Below, piece after piece: positions 1 through 8,395 of a stretch of 64,000 bases of DNA; position 1 is the stretch's first letter, and each line of letters begins with the position of its first letter. A program made the translations under genes and the position numbers. Below the pieces are notes generated by a model that saw only the letters and a program-made list of their open reading frames with translations, did not search any database and had not been told where the DNA came from. The stretch comes from Melittangium boletus DSM 14713 (GTDB taxonomy: Bacteria > Myxococcota > Myxococcia > Myxococcales > Myxococcaceae): assembly GCF_002305855.1 (NCBI RefSeq), contig NZ_CP022163.1, positions 8,871,765 to 8,935,764 on the forward strand, written 5' to 3'.

Positions 1-1
1 G

Positions 2-1204
2 GGGCTCGCGGGCAAGTGCGTCGACGTGCCCGACGGCAACACCGCCAATGGCACCCGCATCCAGCTCTGGGACTGCAACGGCACCAACGCCCAGAACTGG
101 TCCTTCGTCGCCGATGGCACCCTCCGCGCCTTCGGCAAGTGCCTCGACGTCTCCAACTCTGGCACCACCAATGGCACCGCCATCCAGCTCTGGGACTGCA
201 ACGGCACCAACGCCCAGCAGTGGATCCACACCCCTTCCAATGATCTGGTGAACCCCCAGGCCAACAAGTGCCTGGACGTCCCGGACGGCAACAGCACGAG
301 CGGCACCAAGCTCCAGCTCTGGGACTGCAACGGCACCGGCGCCCAGAAGTGGACCGCCAGCGTGCGCCCCGTCAACAGCCGCCGCACCGTCGTGTACTAC
401 CAGACCCAGTATTACAATGGCGCGTATGTGTCGCCGCTCGGGCTGACGAACAACAACACGCGCGTCAGTGACGTCATCGTCGCCGCCATCCACCTCAACT
501 CCCCCACCAACGTCCACCTCAACGACGATCCGCCCAACTCCCCCAAGTTCACCCAGATGTGGGCGGACCTCGCGGCGATGCAGGCCCGGGGCGTGCGCGT
601 GCTCGGCATGGTGGGCGGCGCGGCCCAGGGCAGCTTCCAGCGCCTCGACACCGACTTCAACACCTACTACCCCGTCCTCAAGAACATCATCACCACCTAC
701 AAGCTGGATGGTGTGGACCTGGACGTCGAGGAGTACATGTCGCTCGCCGGCATGGAGCGCCTCATCCGCGCGCTCCGGGCGGACTTCGGCCAGAACTTCG
801 TCATCACGCTCGCGCCCGTGGCCACCGCGCTCTACGGCGGCGGCAACCTCTCCGGCTTCAACTACGAGCAGCTCTACCGCGACGTGGGTGCGCAGATCTC
901 CTGGTTCAACGCCCAGTTCTACAATGGCTGGGGTTTCATGGGCACGCCCTCGGGCTACCAGGCCATCGTCAACCGCCGCGTCATCCCCGCCCAGAAGGTG
1001 GTGGCTGGCATGTTGAGCAACCCCGTCAACGGCGGCTCGGGCTACGTCGACATCACCACCGCGCAGAACACCGTGCGCGGCCTCGTGGGCTCGTACCAGG
1101 AGTTCGGCGGCGTCGCGAGCTGGGAGTACTTCAACTCGCTGCCGGGTGACCGGGGCGCCCCCTGGCAGTGGGCGGGCACCATGTCCTCGGCCATGAGCCG
1201 GTAG
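2..1204 (+). CDS. Secreted ricin-type lectin / GH18 glycoside hydrolase (5' truncated by window)
   Basis: The frame is open to the left edge, so the N-terminus and any signal peptide are missing; 400 residues are visible. The first ~115 residues carry three ricin-B type repeats, each with the signature QLWDCNGT followed by Q-x-W (QNW, QQW, QKW), a carbohydrate-binding beta-trefoil. After that comes a TIM-barrel-like catalytic part with the GH18 signature DGVDLDVE (nucleotides 706-729), whose last Glu is the expected acid catalyst. GH18 enzymes cleave chitin or the chitobiose core of N-glycans; the barrel here looks closer to endo-beta-N-acetylglucosaminidases than to long chitinases, which is inference. 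Likely role: extracellular degradation of chitin or glycoprotein by a predatory bacterium. It ends 38 bp before the next gene. Confidence 0.85.
   Translation, partial: GLAGKCVDVPDGNTANGTRIQLWDCNGTNAQNWSFVADGTLRAFGKCLDVSNSGTTNGTAIQLWDCNGTNAQQWIHTPSNDLVNPQANKCLDVPDGNSTSGTKLQLWDCNGTGAQKWTASVRPVNSRRTVVYYQTQYYNGAYVSPLGLTNNNTRVSDVIVAAIHLNSPTNVHLNDDPPNSPKFTQMWADLAAMQARGVRVLGMVGGAAQGSFQRLDTDFNTYYPVLKNIITTYKLDGVDLDVEEYMSLAGMERLIRALRADFGQNFVITLAPVATALYGGGNLSGFNYEQLYRDVGAQISWFNAQFYNGWGFMGTPSGYQAIVNRRVIPAQKVVAGMLSNPVNGGSGYVDITTAQNTVRGLVGSYQEFGGVASWEYFNSLPGDRGAPWQWAGTMSSAMSR
47..346 (+). repeat. Three DNA copies encoding lectin QxW repeats
   Basis: Near-identical 48-base units lie at 47-94, 170-217 and 299-346. 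Each encodes G-T-x-x-Q-L-W-D-C-N-G-T-x-A-Q. The first two differ at only two bases, implying recent internal duplication or gene conversion in the lectin domain. Spacing (123 and 129 bp) is a whole number of codons. Confidence 0.85.
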
Positions 1205-1230
1205 CGAGCACCTCGCTCCAACGGGTGGAA

Positions 1231-1236
1231 TATAAT
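1231..1236 (+). promoter_or_regulatory. Perfect TATAAT -10 box, possible leaderless promoter
   Basis: An exact TATAAT stands seven bases before the GTG at 1243. Transcription would begin at or next to that GTG, giving a leaderless mRNA, and no Shine-Dalgarno sequence is present. No good -35 is visible 17 bp upstream, so this is tentative. Confidence 0.4.
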
Positions 1237-1242
1237 CCCCGG

Positions 1243-3414
1243 GTGAGCACCCACCTCGCTCCTCCTCCGCAGTGCCCCCCTGCCCGCGGGCGGGCGGGGC
1301 GCCGCGCCCGGGCGCCTACGCCTCCCTGGGCCTGGGAGTGGACCCTGCGCGCTGAGACCCGGGCGCACGGGTGGGTAGCGCTGCTGGGGGCGGTGCTGCT
1401 CTCCACCGGCTGCGTCACGCTGGCGCCACGACAGGGCGGCGGCCTCGCGGAGGGCTCCCACGCCTTCCTCAAGTTGCGAGACACGGCCGCCACCGCGCCC
1501 CCGCTCGAGGTGCCCTCCTGTGGAGGTCAGGCCGTGCCCGCGGGCTGGCCCGACTCCTCCAACGACAGCGAAGCACGCCTCGCGCCCTTCCTCACGTGCG
1601 GCTCGCCCGCGGAATACGTCGCACTCCAGGCGCACGTGGACATGCCCCGGCTGGTGGAGTCGCTGACGGACTGGGATGCCGTGCGACTCGGCTCGCTGGG
1701 GCCCATCCGTGAGGACGCCGCCGGCATTCTCAACCGCAAGCGACTCTCCTTCCTCCTGCATGCCACCGAGAAGTATGGAGTCGCCCATGCCGAGGTGTTC
1801 GTCCGCTTCCTCCTCGACTCGGCCTATGACGATGAGCTGCGGGAGCTTCTCTTCTGGCTGGCCCGGGACAAGCGGCTGGAGACCACGCTGGGGCGGATGC
1901 CCAGGGCCCGTGCGGAGTTGGAGGCACGGAGCCTGAAGCTCTCGACTCGTCCGGACAGGGACTTCCAACCCGGAGACCTGCTGCGGGGGGCGGGCCGCGC
2001 TGTCTCGGACCTGCTCACCCACGAGCAGGAGAAGAATGCCTGGTACACCCATTACACCCAGCAACGAGGCCAGCTCCCACCATCCTACCAGGAGGACCTC
2101 GACGAGGTGGAGCGGGAGGCGGCGAAGCAGCACTACTCGGCGGGCAACGTGGTGCTGGGCAGCGTGGACCACCTCACCTTCGGCGTGCCGCTGGGCTTCT
2201 ACTACCTCGGGGCGGGTACGGGCCACGGGCTGTCCTCGCTCTCGCGGGGCGAGTACGAGCAGGCCATTGGCGAGCTGACGCCCGCCGCGCTGCTGGCGAC
2301 CCTGTACGTCGGTGGCAAGGGCGTGCGCACGCTCCACGAGGCCCGGGGAGGAGGAGTCGGACTCCCGAGGGGACTCGAGACGGTGCAGGTGCGAGTGAGT
2401 CTCCTCGCCGAGAAGACGCGGGAACTGCGAGCACGACTGGGCACGGGCGTGGAGGGCCTCCAAGAGCTGGCCCGGTACATCCAGGCCAGACGCGAGGCGG
2501 GCCACTTCGTGGCCGTGGGGGGAATGGACGCCGCGCTGGCCCTGTACGAGGCCCGGGGAGATGTGACCAAGGCGCGGCCACTCATGTCCAAGGCCAGGCC
2601 CGGGGCTACGGGCGCTCCAAAGCGCCAGGGCACCCTGGCCTCGCTGGTGGACGAGGGGGTGGGCCATACGCCGGCGGTGGTGGAGGCCAAGCTGGCGGCG
2701 GTGGAACTGGAGGCCACGGGCCCGCGCTTTCCCAAGGACGTGGGCGTGCTTGAGAAGCACCGCCCTTCTCTCGACGCCCCGCCGCCCGAGGCCCGGGGCA
2801 ACCCACGCTGGAGCGAGTACGTCGACTACTACGAGAAGCGCCTCAATGAGGTGAGGAAGGGCGAGGCCAGCAAGGGCCCCCTGAAATGGGAGGGCTACGA
2901 GCGGCTGCGCGGGTGGTTTGCCCGGGGCATGGCCTTCGAGCGCGACATGGTGAGGCTGCTGCGAGAGGATGCATTGAAGCCTCGGGCCGAGCGCCGCTTC
3001 CTCGGGGACTTCGACAAGCCCCGCGTTGAAACGCAGGTGGGCGTGAGGAAGCCGGGCCCCGGCTTGCGCTACGCGGATGTGCTCGTCATCGAGGAAGGCG
3101 CGCTCGGTGGGCGGCCACGTCGCGTGGAGACGTTCAGCTTCAAGAGCCGCGACCTCTCGGGGCTGGACGGCAATGCCCTGAGAGTGCAGATGATTGAGGA
3201 CGCGAGCGAGGCCCTACAGAAATACGGCGAGACGCTGGATATCCGCAGAGGCTCCCTCCACTCCCTCTTGCCAGGGGGCAGTGAAGTGCAGGTCCCGAGG
3301 CTCCGCCTCATCTACGAGGGGAGAGAACTCATGCCCACGGATGTAAACATGTTGCAGCGCGCCGTGGACGCAACCGAGAGCGCGGTTCCGGGAGTCGAGG
3401 TGGTGTTTCAATGA
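1243..3414 (+). CDS. Lipoprotein with C-terminal putative nuclease (polymorphic-toxin-like)
   Basis: 723 residues from GTG 1243. An upstream in-frame ATG at 1168 would overlap the previous gene and destroy the signal peptide. A hydrophobic stretch ends in the lipobox LLSTGC, making Cys57 the lipidation site; the preceding region is unusually long. A middle helical/hydrophobic section (about residues 300-360, Gly-rich) precedes a charged linker. The last ~160 residues contain YADVLVIEE followed by VETFSFKSRDL, compatible with a restriction-endonuclease fold (D...E-x-n-K). The ATGA overlap with the next gene, plus lipid anchor and C-terminal enzyme-like domain, fits myxobacterial lipoprotein toxins (SitA type) or Tox-REase-5 proteins. 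That assignment is inference; family membership was not searched. Confidence 0.6.
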   Translation: MSTHLAPPPQCPPARGRAGRRARAPTPPWAWEWTLRAETRAHGWVALLGAVLLSTGCVTLAPRQGGGLAEGSHAFLKLRDTAATAPPLEVPSCGGQAVPAGWPDSSNDSEARLAPFLTCGSPAEYVALQAHVDMPRLVESLTDWDAVRLGSLGPIREDAAGILNRKRLSFLLHATEKYGVAHAEVFVRFLLDSAYDDELRELLFWLARDKRLETTLGRMPRARAELEARSLKLSTRPDRDFQPGDLLRGAGRAVSDLLTHEQEKNAWYTHYTQQRGQLPPSYQEDLDEVEREAAKQHYSAGNVVLGSVDHLTFGVPLGFYYLGAGTGHGLSSLSRGEYEQAIGELTPAALLATLYVGGKGVRTLHEARGGGVGLPRGLETVQVRVSLLAEKTRELRARLGTGVEGLQELARYIQARREAGHFVAVGGMDAALALYEARGDVTKARPLMSKARPGATGAPKRQGTLASLVDEGVGHTPAVVEAKLAAVELEATGPRFPKDVGVLEKHRPSLDAPPPEARGNPRWSEYVDYYEKRLNEVRKGEASKGPLKWEGYERLRGWFARGMAFERDMVRLLREDALKPRAERRFLGDFDKPRVETQVGVRKPGPGLRYADVLVIEEGALGGRPRRVETFSFKSRDLSGLDGNALRVQMIEDASEALQKYGETLDIRRGSLHSLLPGGSEVQVPRLRLIYEGRELMPTDVNMLQRAVDATESAVPGVEVVFQ

Positions 3415-4751
3415 AGCGGCTGAGCGTGCACGATCTGAAACCGGAGGACCGCCTCTGTCTCGAGTTCGACACTGTCTTCGACCCGCAGGCGGCGCTGGAA
3501 AGACAGCTGGATCCAGTTCTCCAAGCGCTCGAGGAGTACGCCGACGGGTGGATGCCGGACGTCGTCGAGGGTAAGCGGCGACGCAAGTACTCCCGCGCCG
3601 CCGTCTGGAAGTCCCTGGAAGAGGAGCGCGGCAAAAGAATATCGGGGCTCGGGCTCTATCGCACCAAGTGGCCCGCGTTGGACATGTCGCTCAGTCTCTG
3701 GTTTCCGCCGCTGCCTCCCAATCTAGGAATCTTCATCAACGTGAAGCCCCTCTCCTTCTTCGCGGAGGCGGAGCGCTGCCACCGCTTCGTGGAAATGGTG
3801 CGCGCATGGGCCTCCCATTATCCCGTCACGCATGCCATGGCTCACAGCGCCGATGACATGATACTGGCGGGCGCTCCTGGCTACGGCCGTGACAACAAGA
3901 CTCGACGCAGGGACGGCTTCGACAAAATCTACGAGGTCTTCTGGCTCAACGTCTTCGGCCCCAAGCTGGTGGAAACCGTCGGCCGCGAGCGCATGCTGTC
4001 CACCCCAGCCCACCGCGTAGAGGAACTCCCTAACGGCTCCATCCTCCTGGTGACGTGGCCCACCGCGGCGGATTTCGCCACCCAGGAAGCACGGCTCGCT
4101 CAGGCCCGCGCCCACGCCCACCTCCGGCCGGACCTCGACTTCGACACCCTCCTGCGCTCACTGCACGAGCGCAGTGCCATGCTCGCCCCCGTGGAGCCCC
4201 GCTTCCCCCCGGAGCTGGCCCCACTCCTCTCGCGAGTGGTGGACCGCGCCGCCAGTCACGAGCGCCAGCGCAGAATCGCCGAGCTCAACGCGTGGCAACC
4301 CCCCGAGCCCGAGGAGTGGCGCCCTGCTGACTCCGCCCTACCCCCAGACGTGGAGAATCTAGAGAGCGCTCGCGAGCATTACAGCACCCTCGCCGAGCAC
4401 CTCGTGGCGCTGCTGCACACGGAGGCGCCCTCCGTCTTCGATGCAACGCCAGCGTCGCTCACGGATGCCGACTTCTACTTCTGGCGCGAGGAATTCCCGA
4501 AGAGCCGCCTGCGGGAAGCCATCGACGAGCATGCGGTGCCCGCCATTGGCGCGTACCTGGGCGAGGTGCTGGTGCGCAATCTCGGGGGCCAGTGGATTCC
4601 GCGCCAGAAGCTCGAGGAGGCGCAGGTGCTCGTGGGCAACCGCCTTTGGTTGCCCTTCCTTCGCGCTCAGCGCTACATGACCTCGCGACAGGCGCTCCTC
4701 GACTATTCGCTCACCCAACTCTACCGCGCGGCCGAGCGGCACCGCGGTTGA
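3411..4751 (+). CDS. Putative cognate immunity protein (Imm52-like)
   Basis: 446 residues; its ATG overlaps the stop of the toxin-like lipoprotein gene (ATGA), so the two are translationally coupled. There is no signal peptide or membrane segment, so it should be cytoplasmic. Residues ~85-115 (WFPPLPPNLGIFINVKPLSF) and ~125-150 (W-A-S-H-Y-P-V-T-H-A) resemble Imm52-type immunity proteins known to accompany Tox-REase-5 toxins; I rate this resemblance as tentative. The C-terminal third is a second, Trp- and Arg-rich section ending LTQLYRAAERHRG. A near-identical tail occurs as an isolated fragment at 9591-9635. Being about twice the length of usual single-domain immunity proteins, it may be a fusion. 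Confidence 0.55.
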   Translation: MKRLSVHDLKPEDRLCLEFDTVFDPQAALERQLDPVLQALEEYADGWMPDVVEGKRRRKYSRAAVWKSLEEERGKRISGLGLYRTKWPALDMSLSLWFPPLPPNLGIFINVKPLSFFAEAERCHRFVEMVRAWASHYPVTHAMAHSADDMILAGAPGYGRDNKTRRRDGFDKIYEVFWLNVFGPKLVETVGRERMLSTPAHRVEELPNGSILLVTWPTAADFATQEARLAQARAHAHLRPDLDFDTLLRSLHERSAMLAPVEPRFPPELAPLLSRVVDRAASHERQRRIAELNAWQPPEPEEWRPADSALPPDVENLESAREHYSTLAEHLVALLHTEAPSVFDATPASLTDADFYFWREEFPKSRLREAIDEHAVPAIGAYLGEVLVRNLGGQWIPRQKLEEAQVLVGNRLWLPFLRAQRYMTSRQALLDYSLTQLYRAAERHRG

Positions 4752-4767
4752 CGACTACCGCACCCGC

Positions 4768-5565
4768 TCACTCCCCGGGGGAGTCCTCCGCCGGGGAGTC
4801 GCAGGGCGCGTGACGCAGCGGCTTCTTCTCCTGCCGCGTCACGATCTCCCCCTTGCGCGCGGAGACATGCCAGGTGCGCGTATGCGTCTCCGTGCGCGCG
4901 CCGGTGTCGCACGGGGGCTCCGACAGGGCCTCCTCCAGCACCAGCTCGCCCCGGCCCGCCTTGAGGCGCTTCACCTCCGAGACGGTGTCATCCTCGGGGG
5001 GCTCGAGGACGATGCTCTCCGCGTCTCCCTTCTTGAGCAACGCGACCACCCCCATCCAGGTGGGCGGCTTCCCCTCTTCCGCGTAGTTGAAGCTGGCCGC
5101 CGCCAGGGTCCCCTCCGGGACGCGCAGCCTCGCGCTCGTGCCAAAGGACCAGCCCGGCAGGAAGGCGGGACAATCGGAGGACGCGCCCTCCTCCCACAGG
5201 ACTCCCCGCGTGGTGGACAGGGGATCCAGCGCCTGGAACACCTTGCCCAGCCGCGCTCCCTCCCCCGCCTCGCATACCCCCAACGCCACGAAGAAGGCCC
5301 CCGGACGCAGTCCCGGCACCTCCGTGCCCTCGAAGACGCGCGGGTAGCCCGGTGCCAGCTCCAGTGCGCGGGCCCAGTCCTTCGCACGCTCCTGGTAGGA
5401 CGCGACGAAGCGCTCCGCCTCCTCGCGCGTCTTGCCGCCGCCCCAGATCAGCATCACCCGGTCTCGAAAGCCCGTCAGCGGCAGTTCCGGCGGTTGGGCC
5501 CACGCCGGGAGAGACAGGAGCAGGAGGACGAGGACGGAGAGTGCGCGCATGGAGCGGCGCACCAT
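4768..5565 (-). CDS. Secreted protein of unknown function
   Basis: 265 residues with a classical Sec signal peptide (ALSVLVLLLLSLPAWA, cleavage after AWA near residue 23). An alternative ATG five codons downstream also keeps the signal. The mature protein is rich in Glu/Gly and has Cys at several points (VCEAGE, SDCPAF, PPCDTG, APCDSP) that could form disulfides in the periplasm. No catalytic motif was recognised. It converges on the immunity gene to its left (16 bp apart) and follows the metallophosphoesterase gene by 29 bp on the same strand, so it may be the last gene of that operon. Confidence 0.7.
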   Translation of the reverse strand: MVRRSMRALSVLVLLLLSLPAWAQPPELPLTGFRDRVMLIWGGGKTREEAERFVASYQERAKDWARALELAPGYPRVFEGTEVPGLRPGAFFVALGVCEAGEGARLGKVFQALDPLSTTRGVLWEEGASSDCPAFLPGWSFGTSARLRVPEGTLAAASFNYAEEGKPPTWMGVVALLKKGDAESIVLEPPEDDTVSEVKRLKAGRGELVLEEALSEPPCDTGARTETHTRTWHVSARKGEIVTRQEKKPLRHAPCDSPAEDSPGE

Positions 5566-5594
5566 GCCACGGGTGGGCCCTGGCGCCGAGGGGG

Positions 5595-6842
5595 TCAGCC
5601 GCCCACGCGCGGGGAGACCAGGGTCCGGCCCTCGAGCGAATCCAAGGGCACGGCCACCTGTTCGACCTGGTAGCCCTTCAGCGCGCGGAACAACAGCCAG
5701 TCCCCGCTCATGAGCGGCCCCTTCACCAACTGCCCGGTGTCGCTCAATTGCCGGCCGATGGGCAGGGACTCGTCCCCGAGCGCGAGCTGGAAGCGCAGGC
5801 GATCCTCCCGTCCGTCGTCCAGCACCACGTCTCCCTCCACGAAGACGCTGTCATCGCGCAAGAAGACGCGGGAGGCGCCCTTCACCCGGCCATAGGAGTT
5901 GTCCCCGAGCAGGAGCTCGAAGCCGCCCTCGCGCAGGAGCGAGGGGCAATCGCCGCTCGGCGTATGCCCCACCACCAACCGGTGGATGCCCGCGGCGGCC
6001 AGCGTGGAGATGAGCCCCGGCGACGGCAGGACGGGGTGGTTGAGCGCGTTGGCCATGCGCCCGTACACCACGCTCGCGGTGTTGACGCGCGTGCCCGGCA
6101 CGGGCGCCTGGTAGGCGATGAGCGGCTCCCAGGCGGGTGTGCCCCGCTCGTCCAGACGCCCGTCGACGAAGGCCTGGATCTGCTCGCGGTACCAGCCGTT
6201 GAGGGCATCGCTCCAGGCATCCACGCCCTCCACCCGAAGCGCCAGGGACGGCACGCCTCCGAGGCTGTCCTCGTGCAATCCCCCATGGAGGAACAGGGTA
6301 TTGCCGATGCGGTGCGTGAGCTGGCAGGCCGCGAGGTAGTCCCGCATCACCCCGCCGGGGCCCACATCCTCCAGGAAGCTGGCCACCACGTCCTCGTCGC
6401 TCGCGGGTTCTCCCGCGCGGGCCAGCTCCACCTGCCGGAACTCGAAGGCGCCCCGCGCCCCCATGGTGTTCTCGAAGATCCACCGCAGGAGCGCGGGCCG
6501 GGGGCCCGAGCGCACGTCCGCGGGGGTGCGCGCCAGGGGGTGACCGTTGAGCTCCCGTCCGAGCCGCAGCTTGTTGATGTCCCGGTTGCCCGCGAGCAGC
6601 ACCACCTGCGTGGGCTGGCGTCTCCAGGCATCCAGGAGCGTGCGCAGCACCCGGCGCCCCTCCGGGCCCCGGTCGACGGCGTCTCCACCGAAGACGAAGG
6701 TGGAGCCCGGCCGGACCACGAGGCGTTCTCCCCGCTCCAGGCACACGTGGGGGTTGTCCTGGCAGAAGCTCTCCAGCTTCTCCCAGAGTCCCTCCACGTC
6801 CGAGAGGTAGGCGACGGGATGGTCGGCCGGGCTCGAGCTCAT
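5595..6842 (-). CDS. Calcineurin-like metallophosphoesterase
   Basis: 415 residues from the ATG at 6842, chosen because the preceding small gene ends over it (ATGA). Metal-binding motifs of the calcineurin-like superfamily are clear: SDVEG (14-18), GGDAVDRGP (52-60), GNRD (85-88) and a later VVGHT. This arrangement coordinates two metal ions for phosphoester hydrolysis; PPP-type protein phosphatases and diadenosine tetraphosphatases share it. No signal peptide, so cytoplasmic. Substrate cannot be told from sequence. A large insertion between the GNRD and GHT motifs makes it longer than simple family members. Confidence 0.85.
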   Translation of the reverse strand: MSSSPADHPVAYLSDVEGLWEKLESFCQDNPHVCLERGERLVVRPGSTFVFGGDAVDRGPEGRRVLRTLLDAWRRQPTQVVLLAGNRDINKLRLGRELNGHPLARTPADVRSGPRPALLRWIFENTMGARGAFEFRQVELARAGEPASDEDVVASFLEDVGPGGVMRDYLAACQLTHRIGNTLFLHGGLHEDSLGGVPSLALRVEGVDAWSDALNGWYREQIQAFVDGRLDERGTPAWEPLIAYQAPVPGTRVNTASVVYGRMANALNHPVLPSPGLISTLAAAGIHRLVVGHTPSGDCPSLLREGGFELLLGDNSYGRVKGASRVFLRDDSVFVEGDVVLDDGREDRLRFQLALGDESLPIGRQLSDTGQLVKGPLMSGDWLLFRALKGYQVEQVAVPLDSLEGRTLVSPRVGG

Positions 6843-6985
6843 GGGCAGGGCGTCGCGCAGAGGAGCTGGCCGGTGATGGGGTGCTTGTAACAGGTCGGCG
6901 TGCAGTCCCCGGCCTGGGCGGACACGGAGGCGACTCCGAGACCCAGGGACAGGACAGCGGCGGCGGCGAGAACGAGGCGCTTCAT
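6839..6985 (-). CDS. Small secreted Cys-rich peptide, 48 residues
   Basis: Starts at ATG 6985 and ends by a 4-base overlap with the metallophosphoesterase start. MKRLVLAAAAVLSLGLGVAS followed by VSA-Q is a textbook signal peptide, leaving a mature peptide of about 25 residues with four Cys (DCTPTC...LLCATPC), enough for two disulfides. Coupling to the downstream gene suggests co-expression. Short size means it would be skipped by most gene callers. Codon use and the signal peptide support it being real; function unknown. Confidence 0.65.
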   Translation of the reverse strand: MKRLVLAAAAVLSLGLGVASVSAQAGDCTPTCYKHPITGQLLCATPCP

Positions 6986-7123
6986 GGGGGCTCCGAGTGG
7001 GGGTGGAAGCGCAGTCTACAGACACAACCGGCGGGCCTCGCCACGGATTCTGCACGAACACTCCCTGGCGGCTGCACGGTGTCGCCATTCGCACTGCACC
7101 CCCGGGTCCCATTCTTTGGACCC

Positions 7124-8392
7124 ATGAGCCCTGACACTCCCGCCTCGCCCCGCCCCTCCGTTTCCCCGCTCAAGCGGGTACTCGGGGGGCTCGCGCGTCA
7201 CCATGTCTTCGGCAGTCTCTTCATCGTCGTCTTCGCCACGGCGGTCATCGCCAGCCAGGTGGTGGATCGCACGGACTTCGCCAGCTCGGAGCTCGCCGGC
7301 GACGTGCAGGAGCGCTGGGGCGCCCCCGTCGTGCAGCCCGCGCCCTCGCTGCGCTACGTGCAGAGCGGCACCCTCTTCACCGAGCTCAAGCCCCTGCCCT
7401 TCGATCAGCAGCACGTGCAGGTGCAGGCGGGGATGAACTACCGCAAGCGCGGCCTGCGCTACTTCTCCGGCTTCGACTTCACCCTCTCGGCCGACTACGC
7501 CGCCGTCAACCGCGAGGGCCATGACATCGACGTGGCCTTCATCTTCCCCATCGAGGTGGACAAGTCCCAGGTGCTCCTGTCCGAGCTGCGCTTCCTCGTG
7601 GATGGCGCCGAGTCGGACCTGGACCTGGGCGAGTCCGGCAACCGCCTCGTGTGGACGGGCCGCATCCCCCAGGGCGCCACCCGCCACTTCTCCATCCGCT
7701 ACCGCGCCCGGGGACTCGACTCCTTCCTCTACAAGCTGGACCCCGCCCTGCCCGCCCGGGACGTGCGGCTGCACCTGGCCGTGGAGGGCGGCGAGAACTA
7801 CGACTACCCGGCCCAGGTGCTCGCGGCGAGCGAGGTCCAGACGGGCAGCGGCTCGGTGACGCTCGACTGGGCCTTCCAGTCGCTCGAGTCCGGGGTGAGC
7901 CTGGGCGTCATCCTCCCCTCGGTGGAGGCCTATGACGCCCTCATCGCCACCATGGCGGGCCGCGCCTGGGTGCCCTTCCTGTGCCTCATGGCGATCCTCG
8001 CCGCGCTCAGCCTGCACCACCGTCGGCCCCTCGCCTTCTACGAGGCCTGGCTCGTGGCCGCCGCCTACGGCTTCTTCTTCGTGCTGCTCGCCTACCTGGC
8101 CGCCTTCATGAACTTCTACGTGGCCTATGCCGTGGCCACGCTGGGACTCGGGGCCGCCGTGGTGCTCTACGCCCGGCGCCTCTACCCCCAGGAGCGCGCC
8201 TCGCGGCTCGCCGCCATCTGGGCCGCCACGCTCGGAGTGCCCACCACCGCCGTCATCCTCCAGGGCTACACCGGCCTCATCTACACCCTGGAAATCCTCG
8301 CGGCGCTGCTCGGCCTGATGGTCCTGTCCACCCGCGCCGAGGTGCGTGCCCTGCTGTCGGATCTCCCCCCCTCTCCCCAGGAAGCGAAGTGA
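7124..8392 (+). CDS. CreD-like inner-membrane protein
   Basis: 422 residues from ATG 7124 (longer upstream frame rejected: it crosses the divergent gene's start). One N-terminal membrane segment (GSLFIVVFATAVIAS), a ~230-residue extracytoplasmic beta-rich region, then about six consecutive membrane helices between residues 270 and 405. This topology and content resemble CreD, an envelope-stress membrane protein, though the resemblance is general rather than motif-based. The next gene begins three bases after the stop and encodes an exported protein with a similar beta-rich composition, so the two probably act together in the envelope. Confidence 0.6.
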   Translation: MSPDTPASPRPSVSPLKRVLGGLARHHVFGSLFIVVFATAVIASQVVDRTDFASSELAGDVQERWGAPVVQPAPSLRYVQSGTLFTELKPLPFDQQHVQVQAGMNYRKRGLRYFSGFDFTLSADYAAVNREGHDIDVAFIFPIEVDKSQVLLSELRFLVDGAESDLDLGESGNRLVWTGRIPQGATRHFSIRYRARGLDSFLYKLDPALPARDVRLHLAVEGGENYDYPAQVLAASEVQTGSGSVTLDWAFQSLESGVSLGVILPSVEAYDALIATMAGRAWVPFLCLMAILAALSLHHRRPLAFYEAWLVAAAYGFFFVLLAYLAAFMNFYVAYAVATLGLGAAVVLYARRLYPQERASRLAAIWAATLGVPTTAVILQGYTGLIYTLEILAALLGLMVLSTRAEVRALLSDLPPSPQEAK

Positions 8393-8395
8393 CCC

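Noticed and set aside
47..346. Regularly spaced DNA repeats that could suggest a CRISPR array
   Set aside because: Units are in frame, encode ricin-lectin repeats and the intervening sequence is also coding; no Cas genes nearby.
1168..1242. Upstream ATG start for the toxin-like lipoprotein
   Set aside because: It would overlap the end of the GH18 gene by 37 bases and place 81 residues before the lipobox; GTG 1243 next to a TATAAT is better.
4770..4790. Palindrome ACTCCCC-G-GGGGAGT near convergent gene ends
   Set aside because: It lies within the 3' coding end of the secreted protein gene and has no usable loop, so it is not a convincing terminator.
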